From WHSW01 sp963769945 (GTDB taxonomy: Bacteria; Actinomycetota; Thermoleophilia; Solirubrobacterales; 70-9): 64,000 nucleotides of DNA. Shown piece by piece: positions 47,896 through 56,655 of the stretch. Below the pieces are notes generated by a model. It ran no database searches. It was not told where the DNA came from and saw only the letters and a list, made by a program, of their open reading frames with translations. Every line of letters begins with the position of its first letter. Position 1 is the first letter of the stretch. Position numbers and translations under genes: made by a program. Location of the stretch: contig CAVYOA010000015.1 in the NCBI GenBank assembly GCA_963769945.1, positions 24,548 to 88,547 of the forward strand, in the 5' to 3' direction.

Positions 47896-47931
47896 GCCTT
47901 AAGTGTAAGACCGCCACAATGGCGGTCCGCG

Positions 47932-49053
47932 ATGAATGATTTGATCGATTTCGAGGCCGAGGGTCTCGCCGACGGCCTCGAGACCGATGCGCGTGAGGCG
48001 CGGCTGAAGCTCCTGCGCGAGCTCGCACAGGACGGGGTCTCGCTCGATGAGCTTCGGCAGGCTGTTTACGAAGAGCGTCTGGCGCTGCTGCCGGTCGAGC
48101 GCACGCTCGCCGGCGGCGGCGGGTGCTACAGCTCCAAGGAGATCGCCGAAAAGACCGGGCTCTCGCACGAGTTCCTCCAGCAGCAGTGGGGCGCGCTCGG
48201 TTTGGCCATCCGTGAGCCCGACGAGCCCGCCTTTACCGAGCGCGACGTCGAGGCCGCCAAGCGGGTGGCGTCGATGCAGGAGAGGGGCCTCTCGGAGGAG
48301 GGAATCCTCGAGGTCGCCCGCGTGCTCGGGCTGACGATGAGCCAGCTCGCCGCCGCCAACCGTGCCCTGATCGTGACGACCTTCCTCGATGAGGACGTCA
48401 ACGAGTACGAGGTCGCCCAGCGCCTCGAGAAGGCGGCGGAGGCGTTTACGCCGATGATCAGCGAGATGCTCGGCTACACCCTGAACCTGCACCTGCGCGA
48501 GCAGATTCGCCATGACGCGATCTCCTCCGGTGACGGCGCGGGCGGCTCGATCGTCGCGGCCCAGGAGGCGGTTGTCTGCTTTGCCGACATGGTCGAGTTC
48601 ACGCGCTTGGGGGAGCGCTTGCCCCCGGATGAACTCGGCGCCGTGACCGGACGGCTAACGGCACTTGCGACGGCAGCATCCGAGCCGCCGGTTCGTCTCG
48701 TCAAGCTGATCGGCGACGCGGCGATGTTTGTCGGGCCCGAGCCCGACGCCGTGCTCGAAGTCGCGCTCAGCCTGGTCGAGGCCGCCGAGGCAGAGGGCGA
48801 CGACTTCCCCTTGCTGCGCGCCGGAGTCGCCTCCGGCGAGGCCCTGCCGCGCGGCGGTGATTGGTACGGGCGACCCGTCAACATCGCCAGCCGGTTGACC
48901 GAGATCGCGCGCCCCGGCAGCGTCCTGGTCGCCGAGTCGGTCCAGAACCAGCTCGCCGACGACTATGCCTGGTCGTTCGCCGGCTCGCGCAAGCTCAAGG
49001 GCATCGACGGCGAGACGAAGCTGTATCGCTGCCGCCGGCCCGAGACCGGCTAG
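47932..49053 (+). CDS. Class III adenylate cyclase with Rv1264-type regulatory domain
   Basis: A 373-residue soluble cyclase that makes cAMP. The N-terminal half (1-about 190) matches the autoinhibitory, pH-sensing domain of Rv1264 (YEERLALLPVE, YSSKEIAEKTGLSHEFLQQQ). The catalytic domain carries metal ligands D219 (CFADMVEFTR) and D262 (KLIGDAAMF), the adenine-selecting K258 and D310, and transition-state residues N317 and R321 in VNIASRLTEI. All essential residues are present. The divergent region to the LON gene has a short ORF (ATG at 47919, MAVRDE) overlapping the cyclase start by a few bases. Confidence 0.9.
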   Translation: MNDLIDFEAEGLADGLETDAREARLKLLRELAQDGVSLDELRQAVYEERLALLPVERTLAGGGGCYSSKEIAEKTGLSHEFLQQQWGALGLAIREPDEPAFTERDVEAAKRVASMQERGLSEEGILEVARVLGLTMSQLAAANRALIVTTFLDEDVNEYEVAQRLEKAAEAFTPMISEMLGYTLNLHLREQIRHDAISSGDGAGGSIVAAQEAVVCFADMVEFTRLGERLPPDELGAVTGRLTALATAASEPPVRLVKLIGDAAMFVGPEPDAVLEVALSLVEAAEAEGDDFPLLRAGVASGEALPRGGDWYGRPVNIASRLTEIARPGSVLVAESVQNQLADDYAWSFAGSRKLKGIDGETKLYRCRRPETG

Positions 49054-49220
49054 AGGCGTGATGTGGGTTCCCGACGCACGCGGATGACGCCTGGGCAGCT
49101 TCGCCGGATCGCGCCCGCCGGGACTCGTGCATGCCCACCGGCATGCGCTTCGCCCGGCGGCCACCCCCGGCTCGCTTCCAGGCGCCCCCGCGCACGCCGC
49201 TAACCCACATCAAGCCTCTA
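49051..49220. repeat. 170-bp imperfect palindrome between convergent genes
   Basis: The end arms tagaggcgtgatgtgggtt (49051-49069) and aacccacatcaagcctcta (49202-49220) are reverse complements with one mismatch in 19. The left arm begins with the TAG stop of the cyclase gene and the right arm ends with the complement of the amine oxidase TAG. Complementarity continues inward with gaps (cgcctgg pairs with ccaggcg; cccgccggg pairs with cccggcgg; gcatgc near the centre). It could be a bidirectional terminator or a MITE-like insertion. Confidence 0.75.
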
Positions 49221-50561
49221 GGCAACGACCTCACTGGCGGCGCGTTCGCCCGAGCTAACCGCACCGTCGAGATAGCCGCACCAGCGCGTCGCGGTCTCGG
49301 TGCCGGCCCAGTGGATCGCGCCAACGGGCTCGCGCAAGGCCGACCCGGCGGCGCTCCAGCCGCCGCTGGCAAAGTTGCTGACGGGCCCGCCGCCGCTCCA
49401 GCGCTCGGCGGCCCAATCGAGCTCGAGATACTGCTCGGCGGCGCTCGCGCGCGAGCCAAACAGCGCTTCGAAGCAGCCCAGGACCGCGCGGCGGCGCTCG
49501 GACTTCCCGAGCCGCGCGAACTCGCGTGCATCGCGCCCGCCGATGAACCCGACGAGAGCGCCGGGGGACCCGCTTGGCGGTGAGTTGTCGAAGGTCATCG
49601 TCACCGGCCCCTGCTCGTTGAGCGCTTCGCCCGAGAGGCCATCGTTGCGCCAGAAGGGCTCGGGGTAGACGGCGGCGACCTTGATCAGCCAGCCAGGCGC
49701 CATGCGCTGTGCAAGCTGAACGCGCGCCGGCGGCAGCGCCGGCGCGAACTCGATCTGCGTCGTCAGCGCCGGGGGGATCGCGACGATCGCGCGGCGAGCG
49801 CGAACACGATCGCGACCGGTTTCGATGATGACCGCATCCGCGGCTTGCTCGAGGCGCCTCACAGCGGCGTCGAGAACAACGCCGTCTCCAAGCTCGCCGG
49901 CGATGCGAAGCGCGACCTCCTGCGAGCCCCCGACGAAGCGATCCTGCTGAGCGCCGCCCTCGACGTCGGTGAGCAGCTCGAAGCTGCCCGCCGAACGCAG
50001 GTAGAAGGCGACGTGAAGCAGCGACAGCTCCTCTGGCTCGGCTCCCCAGATAGTGCGCCCGGCGACGCGCATCAACCGCTTCGCGGTCGTCGTCAGCATT
50101 GTTCGATCGAGCCACTCGGCGAGGCTTCTCGCGTCGAGCTCAGCGGCGCGCTTCGATCTCCACGGCGAGTCCGGATCGATCGAGCGCGTCAGCCGGTTGA
50201 GCTTGCGCAGGCTGCGGGCGACGTCAAGCAGCACATGAGGCCCGAGCCTGGGGATCGTGCCCTCGTAGCGCCGCAGGCGCCCGTCGAGTCGCAGCAGATT
50301 CCCTCCCTGGCAATGAGTGGCAAAGGTCTCGACACCTAGCTCGCTCGCCAGTGCGGCGACACGCTCCTGAGTCGGTCCGATCCACTGGCCGCCCATCTCG
50401 ATGACTTCGCTGCCGCCGATCGAGGCGTTGACGGTTCGCCCTCCGACTCGATCGCGCGCTTCGAGTACGACGACATCGATCCCCTGCCCGGCGAGCGTCC
50501 GTGCCGCGGCCAACCCCGCGAAGCCCGCACCTACAACGACTACATCGGCCTCGCGGTCCAC
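49218..50561 (-). CDS. Flavin monoamine oxidase family protein
   Basis: An intact 447-residue FAD-dependent amine oxidase. The dinucleotide-binding loop is DVVVVGAGFAGLAAARTLAG, followed by VLEARDRVGGRT, IEMGGQWIGPTQ and a C-terminal FAD segment IHWAGTETATRWCGYLDGAV. The cysteine there occupies a position different from the covalent cysteine of mammalian MAO, so FAD attachment is uncertain. GTG at 50561 is chosen because upstream residues do not belong to the fold. It lies 10 nt downstream of the methyltransferase gene in the same direction. The amine substrate is unknown. Confidence 0.85.
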   Translation of the reverse strand: MDREADVVVVGAGFAGLAAARTLAGQGIDVVVLEARDRVGGRTVNASIGGSEVIEMGGQWIGPTQERVAALASELGVETFATHCQGGNLLRLDGRLRRYEGTIPRLGPHVLLDVARSLRKLNRLTRSIDPDSPWRSKRAAELDARSLAEWLDRTMLTTTAKRLMRVAGRTIWGAEPEELSLLHVAFYLRSAGSFELLTDVEGGAQQDRFVGGSQEVALRIAGELGDGVVLDAAVRRLEQAADAVIIETGRDRVRARRAIVAIPPALTTQIEFAPALPPARVQLAQRMAPGWLIKVAAVYPEPFWRNDGLSGEALNEQGPVTMTFDNSPPSGSPGALVGFIGGRDAREFARLGKSERRRAVLGCFEALFGSRASAAEQYLELDWAAERWSGGGPVSNFASGGWSAAGSALREPVGAIHWAGTETATRWCGYLDGAVSSGERAASEVVA

Positions 50562-50571
50562 TTCCGCACCG

Positions 50572-51486
50572 TCAGGACTTGTGGGCGCTGAGGACGAGGT
50601 TGTAAAAGAGCTCGGGCGGCAGCCGGGGCTCGAGCAGGGAGGTGTCAACGCGCTGCAGCGCCATGTAGCTGCGGTAGGCGAAGTGCCGCCACGAGAACGG
50701 GACCTGATCGGGCTCGGCTGAAGACTCGAGCGTTCGCAGCCACCAGCCGTAGGCATTGGCGACCAGCTCCTCGCCTCGAACGCGGATCTCGCCGAAGCCG
50801 GCGGCCGCGATCAGGTCACGAAGCTCGGAGGGAACGAATGCATGCACGTCGACCTCGGGCTCGAGCTCGTGCCCGTCGGCGCTCCAGAAGCGGTCCGCCG
50901 CAAGCGCCGAAGCGCCGACCATACGGCGCCAAAACGGCGCCGCGAGTACGCCGGCGCGCTTGGGGACGGAGGCGATGCGATCACCGTAACGCGACGGTTC
51001 ACCGCAGAAGATCAGCGCCCCGCCCGGGCGCAGCACGCGCTGAAATTCGCCGAAGGCGCGGCCGAGGTCCGGGATGTGGTGCAGGATCGCGTGGCCGAAG
51101 ACGAGATCGAAGCTGTGATCGGCGAAGGGCAGCGTCTCAGCGTCGGTGCAAGCCGTCGTCACCTCGAGCCGGAGCCGCTGGGCGCTCGTCTCGAGCGCCG
51201 CCAGCATGCCCGGTGAGATGTCGGTCGCGATCACCCGTTCGACGAGGCCGAGCTGAAGCAGGTTGAGCGCGAAGTAGCCGGTCCCCGAGCCGATCTCGAG
51301 CGCATCGCCGAAGGGAGTGCGCGGCACAGCGCCTAGCGCCTTGACGACCTTGGCATGGACCTGGCTCATCCCGATCTCGCCGTAGTCGATGCCCCACTTG
51401 GTGTCATATGAAGCCGCCGCGGCGTCGTGATAGCGGGTATTGACGTTCTTGATGTGCTCGGCTGTGGCCGAGGGCGCGGCGGGCAT
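50572..51486 (-). CDS. Class I SAM-dependent methyltransferase
   Basis: An intact 304-residue Rossmann-fold methyltransferase. Motif I is ALEIGSGTGYFALNLLQLG, the acidic motif II region is VIATDISPGML, motif post-I is DAETLPFADHSFDLVFGHAI and the following helix is ILHHIPDLGRAFGEFQRVLR. The C-terminal 80 residues are a family-specific lid. It is divergent from the next methyltransferase and transcribed with the amine oxidase. It may act on a small molecule, lipid or sugar; nothing fixes the acceptor. ATG at 51486 is the first methionine that fits the domain; a longer frame to 51633 is overlap noise. Confidence 0.85.
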   Translation of the reverse strand: MPAAPSATAEHIKNVNTRYHDAAAASYDTKWGIDYGEIGMSQVHAKVVKALGAVPRTPFGDALEIGSGTGYFALNLLQLGLVERVIATDISPGMLAALETSAQRLRLEVTTACTDAETLPFADHSFDLVFGHAILHHIPDLGRAFGEFQRVLRPGGALIFCGEPSRYGDRIASVPKRAGVLAAPFWRRMVGASALAADRFWSADGHELEPEVDVHAFVPSELRDLIAAAGFGEIRVRGEELVANAYGWWLRTLESSAEPDQVPFSWRHFAYRSYMALQRVDTSLLEPRLPPELFYNLVLSAHKS

Positions 51487-51565
51487 CGCGGGAAAGATTA
51501 GACGGGCGCGTATTAGACACCTGCGGATGGCCCCGGGGGCGACCGTGCCAGCATGCTGGCTGCCC

Positions 51566-52324
51566 GTGAACAGCCATGTCCAAGAGAACCAGCCCCCCGG
51601 GGTGCCGCCGCTGGCGCTGACCGGCGAACGCACGCTGCCCGACGTGCCGGAGGAGAACTACTGGTTTCGGCGCCATCTCGTCGTCTACGAGTGGATCGGG
51701 GCGCGCGTCGCAGGGCTCAGCGTCGCCGACCTCGCCTGCGGCGAGGGCTACGGCTCAGACGTGCTCGCCCGCACGGCGGCCGAGGTCGTCGGCGTCGACG
51801 CCAATCCGCAGGCCCATGAGCACGCAAAACTGCGCTATCCGGTGGCCAACCTGCGCTTCGAGCGCAACCTTGTCGAGACCTACACCGGGCCGTGCGACGC
51901 GATCGTCTTCTGCCAGACGATCGAGCACATCGAAGATCCTGAAAGCCTGCTCGATGGATTCGCGCGCGCGGCTCCGGTCAGCTACATCACGACGCCGAAT
52001 CGGCTCACGCTCGCTCCCGCGGGCGCGCAGAAGTCCGACAACCCCTGGCACCTGCGTGAGTACACCGCCGCCGAGTACCGCGAGCTGCTTGGCGCCAGCT
52101 TCGCTGACGTCGAGCTCTACGGCCTCTTTCACGCTCGCAAGCTGCGCCTGCACGAGCTCGCGCTGAGCGCGGGCTGGGATCGCGTCCACAAGGCGCTTAG
52201 GCTGACCAAGCCCTTCTACGACCGCTTCGTGCCCGCGATCGCTGCTTCCGATTTCACCCTCGCCCCGGCTTCGCAATGCGACCTCGACCGCGCCCTCGAC
52301 TTCATCGCGGTCTGTCGCACTTGA
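51566..52324 (+). CDS. SAM-dependent methyltransferase of a methylglucan-type cluster
   Basis: An intact 252-residue class I methyltransferase with motif I VADLACGEGYGSDVLA, VVGVDANPQAHEHAK and the FCQTIEHIEDPESLLDGF helix. The final 20 bases overlap the next gene start (TTGA). Its order with the GH57 and GT4 genes is the same as mycobacterial Rv3030-Rv3031-Rv3032, where the methyltransferase is proposed to work on a methylglucose polysaccharide. The GTG at 51566 is preferred; upstream codons are unrelated. The 79-nt gap to the divergent methyltransferase gene would hold both promoters. Confidence 0.82.
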   Translation: MNSHVQENQPPGVPPLALTGERTLPDVPEENYWFRRHLVVYEWIGARVAGLSVADLACGEGYGSDVLARTAAEVVGVDANPQAHEHAKLRYPVANLRFERNLVETYTGPCDAIVFCQTIEHIEDPESLLDGFARAAPVSYITTPNRLTLAPAGAQKSDNPWHLREYTAAEYRELLGASFADVELYGLFHARKLRLHELALSAGWDRVHKALRLTKPFYDRFVPAIAASDFTLAPASQCDLDRALDFIAVCRT

Positions 52325-53770
52325 GCGGCGGCCGGCGCTCGGTGGGCGACCTCGCGCTCGTCCTCCACAGCCACATGCCCTACGTAGAGGGCTACGGGAC
52401 CTATCCGTTTGGAGAGGAGTGGCTGTTCGACGCGGTCATCCGCTCCTATCTGCCGGTGCTCGAGGTCGCCGAGCGCTTGACGATGACCATCTCACCGGTT
52501 CTCGCCGACCAGCTCGAGGCCGCCGGCGTTCGCGATCGCCTGCTCGACTTCCTGCGCGAGTACAGGATCGGCTCCTGTCACGCCGACACCGCCGATGTCG
52601 AGGAACCGCTGAAGCCGGCGTGCGAGGCCGAGGCGGCGAGATACGAGCGAGCGCTGGTCCAGCTCGAGGCAGACGACAATCTCATCGAGCCCTTCAGCCG
52701 GGCGGCGACCGGCGCAGGCGGTCGAGCTGATCCCGACGACCGCCACCCACACGGTCCTGCCGCTGCTGGCAACGACCGACATGCGCCGGCTTCAGATCGG
52801 CGCCGGGCTCGCTTCCCATCGCCGGCGCTTCGGCGAGCCGCGAGGGTTCTGGCTCGCCGAGTGTGCCTATGAGCCAGGCCTCGAATCGCTGCTCGCCGAG
52901 CACGGGATCGAATGGTTTTGCAGCGACCAGAGCGCCAATGAGGCCGCTCTCGCCGCCCTCGCCCCGATCGCCTCACCGGGCGGCCCGACCGCGTTCACGA
53001 TCGATTGGGAGGCGATCTCGTGGCTGTGGTCGCTGGACGGCTATCCCGCGGATCGCCTCTACACGGACTTTCATCGCAAGTCGCTTCGAGGTGCGCGTCC
53101 CTGGGCGATTTCGGGCGATCCGTATCAGCCGCAGGCTGCGGCGGCGCGAGCGCGAGAGCAGGCGGCGCAGTTCGTCGCCGCGGTTCGCGAACGCCTCCAG
53201 CGCTTCGCGGCCGAGCGCGGGCGCTCGGGCCTGATCGTTTTTGCAATCGACACCGAGCTGCTCGGCCATTGGTGGTGGGAGGGGCCGTTGTGGCTCGAGC
53301 AGGTGCTGAAGCTGTGCGCTGAGCACGACGTCGAGCTGGTCACGCTGAGTCAGGCTGCGGGCCGGCACGAGGCCGAATCGCGCCCGCTTCGGCGTTCCAG
53401 CTGGGGCGAGGGCAAAGACCTCTCGACCTGGGACTCGCCCCACGTCGCCGACATGGCTTGGGCGATGCGGCGCCTCGAGCTGAGGCTGCTGCGAGGCCTC
53501 GGCATGGGGATGGGCGAAGCCGCGGCGATGCGGGCGACGCGCGAGCTGCTCGCCCTGCAGGCAAGCGACTGGGCCTTCCTCGATCGCCGCCGCCAAGCGG
53601 GCGACTATCCGTACCGACGCTCGACCGAGCACGCCGAAGCTCTGCTCGAGGCCATAAACTCACACGCACATCCGCCCCAGGGGGGCCTGCGCAATCTCGC
53701 ACCGGACCTGAGCCTGAGCGCGCTGCTCGAGCCTCCGAACCACACACCTGATTGCTTGCCGACGCCGTGA
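52321..53770 (+). CDS. GH57 1,4-alpha-glucan branching enzyme-like protein (one frameshift)
   Basis: A roughly 480-residue GH57 protein. The opening LALVLHSHMPYVEGYGTYPF and FGEEWLFDAVIRSYLPVLEV are family-typical. The catalytic nucleophile glutamate is in GFWLAECAYEPG, and the acid aspartate in VFAIDTELLGHWWWEG, the two GH57 catalytic residues. ELIPTTATHTVLPLLATTDM lies after the only frame change, near 52695. The TTG at 52321 overlaps the methyltransferase stop; a GTG at 52342 is an alternative. It would add alpha-1,6 branches to a glucan made by the next gene. Confidence 0.85.
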
Positions 53771-54959
53771 ACCGAGTTCTGATCCTCTCCTGGGAGTACC
53801 CGCCGCTGATCGAAGGCGGGCTCGCACGGCACGTGCGAAAGCTCGCCGAGAACCTCGCCGAGGAGATCGAGGTGCATGTGCTCACGCGCGGCAGCGAGGA
53901 GTCGCCTGAGGAGGAGGTTGCCGGTGGCGTGCACATCCATCGCGTGCGCGAGCCGACCCGACCGACCGACCTCGGCGAGTTCGTCGCCTGGGTCGAGCGC
54001 ATGAACGCCGACATGCTTGCGGCGGGGGTCGAGCTCGGCGACCGCTATCGCTTCGACCTCGTCCACGGCCACGACTGGCTCGTGGCGATGGCAGGCGACC
54101 ATCTCGCGCGGCGCTTCGACGCTGCCGCTGGTGACGACGATCCACGCGACCGAGCACGGGCGCCATCAGGGCTGGGTCGACAAGCACCCTCAGAGCCACA
54201 TCCACGGTGTCGAGCGCTGGATCACCAACCGCTCAGATCGCGTCATCGCCTGCTCGCACTACATGCGCGAGCAGATCGTCGACATCTTCGGCGTCGACGA
54301 GGAGCGGATCTCGGTCATCCCCAACGGCATCGACCCCGAGGATCTTCAGCCCCAGGACGAGATCGAGCTGCGACGGCTGCGCTCGGAGTTTGCGGCCCCC
54401 GAGGAGAAGCTCGTCTTGCTGATCGGCCGGCTCGTCTACGAGAAGGGCTTTCAGCTTGCGCTCGAAGCGATGCCGAGGCTGATCGACGCCGTCCCCGGGA
54501 CGCGCTTTTTGGTCGCCGGATCCGGCACCCACGAGCAGGAGCTGAAAAAGCAGGCTTCGGAGCTCGGGCTGATGGACCACGGCACCTTCCTCGGCTGGAT
54601 CGGTGACGACGTTCTGCACTCGCTCTACCGGATCGCCGACGCCTGCGTGATCCCGTCGCTTTACGAGCCGTTCGGGCTTGTGGCGCTGGAGGCGATGGCC
54701 TCCGATTGCCCCTGCATCGTCGCCGACACGGGCGGCCTGCGCGAAATCGTCTCTCATGGTGAGGTCGGGTTGCGCTTTCGCGCTCGCGACCCGCATTCGC
54801 TCGGCGAGATGGTCGAGCGCGTGCTCACCGACGCCGAGCTTGCGCGACCGCCTCGTCGCCGAGGGCTCCGAGCACATCCTGCGCTTCGACTGGGCCGACG
54901 TCGCCGAGAGTACGGCCAAGATCTACGCCGAGCTCGCGGGCGAAGCGGCTCGCACCTAG
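53767..54959 (+). CDS. GT4-family alpha-glucosyltransferase (two frameshifts)
   Basis: A roughly 397-residue GT-B glycosyltransferase similar to Rv3032 and bacterial glycogen synthases. RVLILSWEYPPLIEGGLARH carries the KTGGL-like donor loop, YRFDLVHGHDWLVAMAGDHL the acceptor region, and LLIGRLVYEKGFQLALEAM and the EPFGLVALEAMA motif (E-x7-E, sugar-nucleotide binding) the C-domain. Frame changes lie near 54120 and 54845. GTG at 53767 overlaps the GH57 stop (GTGA). It would elongate an alpha-1,4-glucan from a nucleotide sugar. Donor nucleotide is not determined. Confidence 0.85.
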
Positions 54960-55001
54960 CCCAGGCCCCAGCGACCGAGGGCGGAGCTGTCCCTAGCCGA
55001 A

Positions 55002-55023
55002 AAACGGTTCCGCGGAACCGTTT
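55002..55023. terminator. Bidirectional terminator between glucan operon and small gene
   Basis: A perfect 22-bp palindrome, AAACGGTTCC GC GGAACCGTTT, 43 nt after the GT4 stop and 14 nt after the end of the oppositely oriented small gene. The A-rich left side and T-rich right side would suit transcription termination in both directions. Confidence 0.75.
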
Positions 55024-55036
55024 CGACCGCGACGCT

Positions 55037-55261
55037 TCAGGCAGCCCGCCGCGCGGCGGAGGAGTCGTCGCCCGCGAGCGGGTTGCGCACGTCGAAGCCA
55101 AGCTTCTCGAGCGCCGACAGGAGATCGAAGTAGCGCTCGCGCTGCGCCCGGGCATAGGCAGAGCCCTCGTGGGCACGCTCGCGGATGATCCGGGCGTGGT
55201 AGTTGGCGAACCAGCTGCCGGCCTCGCCCAATGCCTCGATCTCGGAGATCGAGAGCGCCAC
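55037..55261 (-). CDS. Small conserved-looking protein, 74 residues
   Basis: Encodes MALSISEIEALGEAGSWFAN and REAHEG-like charged helices, ending AGDDSSAARRAA. The sequence is mostly helical and charged with no signal peptide. GTG start at 55261; ribosome-binding site is weak (AGCAGG). It lies between the GT4 and dinB genes with a terminator downstream. Compositional regularity makes it more than a chance frame, but I do not recognise a family. Confidence 0.45.
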   Translation of the reverse strand: MALSISEIEALGEAGSWFANYHARIIRERAHEGSAYARAQRERYFDLLSALEKLGFDVRNPLAGDDSSAARRAA

Positions 55262-55355
55262 CTGCTTTTGGGCGATTCACCATCGAACGCCAAAATAGCC
55301 GCTGCGTCAGACGCCCGAGCGGGGCGAAATCCGCAGAATGCGCGATCGACGGCAG

Positions 55356-56546
55356 TCATCGCGGCGCCAAGTACTCCGAGAGGTTCGGCCCGCGACCGAG
55401 CCGGGCTCGAATCACTGCGCAGGGGCCGAAACGATCGCGAAGTTCGTCCAAGGCTGAGTCCAGCGCCGCGCCGGCTGCGTGGGAGGGGAGTGCGAGCTGG
55501 AGGCCGGCATGGGCTGGATCGAGGTTCGCAACCGTGACTCCGATCAGCGTCAGGCCCTTGCGCTCGATCAGCGGTTGTGCGGTCTCGAGCAGCGATCTCG
55601 CCAGCGCCAGGATCACCTCCGTCGCCGCCGTCGCCTGCGACAGCGTTCGCGAGCGGGTCGCTCGGCTGAAATCCCCGAACCGCAATCTGAGCACGACCGT
55701 ACGACCCGCCTGGCCCGCAGCACGCAGGCGCCGCGCGACACGGTCGACCAAGGTGATCAGCACCGAGTCGATCGCAGCGGGTGGGTGCTTGGAGCGCCCG
55801 CCGAGGGCGGCCTGCGAGCCGACCGATCGGCGCCCGCGCCTAGGCTGCACCCGGCGGCGGTCGCGGCAGTGGGCGAGGGCGTGAAGGTGGCGCCCCGAGG
55901 CGCGGCCGAGGATCGAGATCAGCATTGCTTCGGGCAGCTCGGCAAGCTGGCCGACGGTGACGATCCCGTTTCGGTGCAACTTGGCCGCGGTTGAGGCGCC
56001 GACGCCCCAGAGCTCCTCGACTCCCAGCGGATGCAGGAACTCGCGCTCGCGATCCGGTTCGATCACAAGCAGCCCGTCTGGCTTCGCGGCGCGACTCGCC
56101 ATCTTGGCGAGGCTCTTGATTCTCGCCACCCCGACCGTGATCGGGAGACCCACACGGTCGCGGGTCTCGCGCCGCAAGCGCGTCGCGATCTCGAGCGGCG
56201 AGCCGAGGACGTGATCGAGCCCACCGACGTCGAGAAACGCCTCCTCCAGCGACAGGCCCTCGACCGTGGGTGCAAAATCGCGAAAGACCTCAAACAGCGC
56301 CTTGCTCGCCTCGACATATGCCTCAAACCGCGGCTCGACGAAGACCGCATCGGGGCAAAGCCGGCGTGCTCGAGCGCCGTTCATCGCGCCGCGCACGCCG
56401 AAGGCACGTGCCTCGTAGCTAGCCGCCATGACGACGCCTAAGCCGACGACCGTGGGACGCCCCCGAAGCCGCGGATCGTCGCGCTGCTCGACCGCCGCGA
56501 AGAACGCATCCGCGTCCGCATGCATTATCGGCGTCTGCTCAGACAC
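55356..56546 (-). CDS. dinB: DNA polymerase IV (Y-family, DinB)
   Basis: An intact 396-residue translesion polymerase. The palm starts with IMHADADAFFAAVEQ (first catalytic acidic residue), VVMAASYEARAFGVRGAMN is the finger region, and VEGLSLEEAFLDVGG carries the SLEE motif of the second acidic residues. The helix-hairpin and little-finger domains follow (LWGVGASTAAKLHRNGIVTV). The C-terminus RGPNLSEYLAPR lacks a canonical beta-clamp motif (QLxLF), so clamp interaction is uncertain. GTG at 56546 is preferred; an internal ATG at 56519 would start exactly at the catalytic domain. A LexA-type site abuts the start. Confidence 0.9.
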   Translation of the reverse strand: MSEQTPIMHADADAFFAAVEQRDDPRLRGRPTVVGLGVVMAASYEARAFGVRGAMNGARARRLCPDAVFVEPRFEAYVEASKALFEVFRDFAPTVEGLSLEEAFLDVGGLDHVLGSPLEIATRLRRETRDRVGLPITVGVARIKSLAKMASRAAKPDGLLVIEPDREREFLHPLGVEELWGVGASTAAKLHRNGIVTVGQLAELPEAMLISILGRASGRHLHALAHCRDRRRVQPRRGRRSVGSQAALGGRSKHPPAAIDSVLITLVDRVARRLRAAGQAGRTVVLRLRFGDFSRATRSRTLSQATAATEVILALARSLLETAQPLIERKGLTLIGVTVANLDPAHAGLQLALPSHAAGAALDSALDELRDRFGPCAVIRARLGRGPNLSEYLAPR

Positions 56547-56559
56547 GAACACATGTTCG
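56546..56559. promoter_or_regulatory. Probable LexA (SOS) operator at the dinB start
   Basis: CGAACACATGTTCG fits the Gram-positive/actinobacterial LexA consensus CGAAC-N4-GTTCG exactly. It begins on the last base of the dinB GTG codon, so LexA binding would block a promoter right at the start. Confidence 0.7.
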
Positions 56560-56592
56560 TCTAAGCACCGGCAAGAATCAACCCCAATTCGC

Positions 56593-56637
56593 CGAACGGC
56601 AGCTAACGCCAAATAATTTGGCGAAATCTGCCGTTCG
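56593..56637. repeat. Two-tier hairpin between acyltransferase and dinB
   Basis: Outer arms cgaacggcag (56593-56602) and ctgccgttcg (56628-56637) enclose inner arms cgccaaa (56607-56613) and tttggcg (56617-56623) around a TAA loop. It starts 19 nt after the acyltransferase stop, so termination of that gene is the simplest role, but there is no T-run. Confidence 0.65.
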
Positions 56638-56655
56638 CCGGTGCGGGGCGACGAG

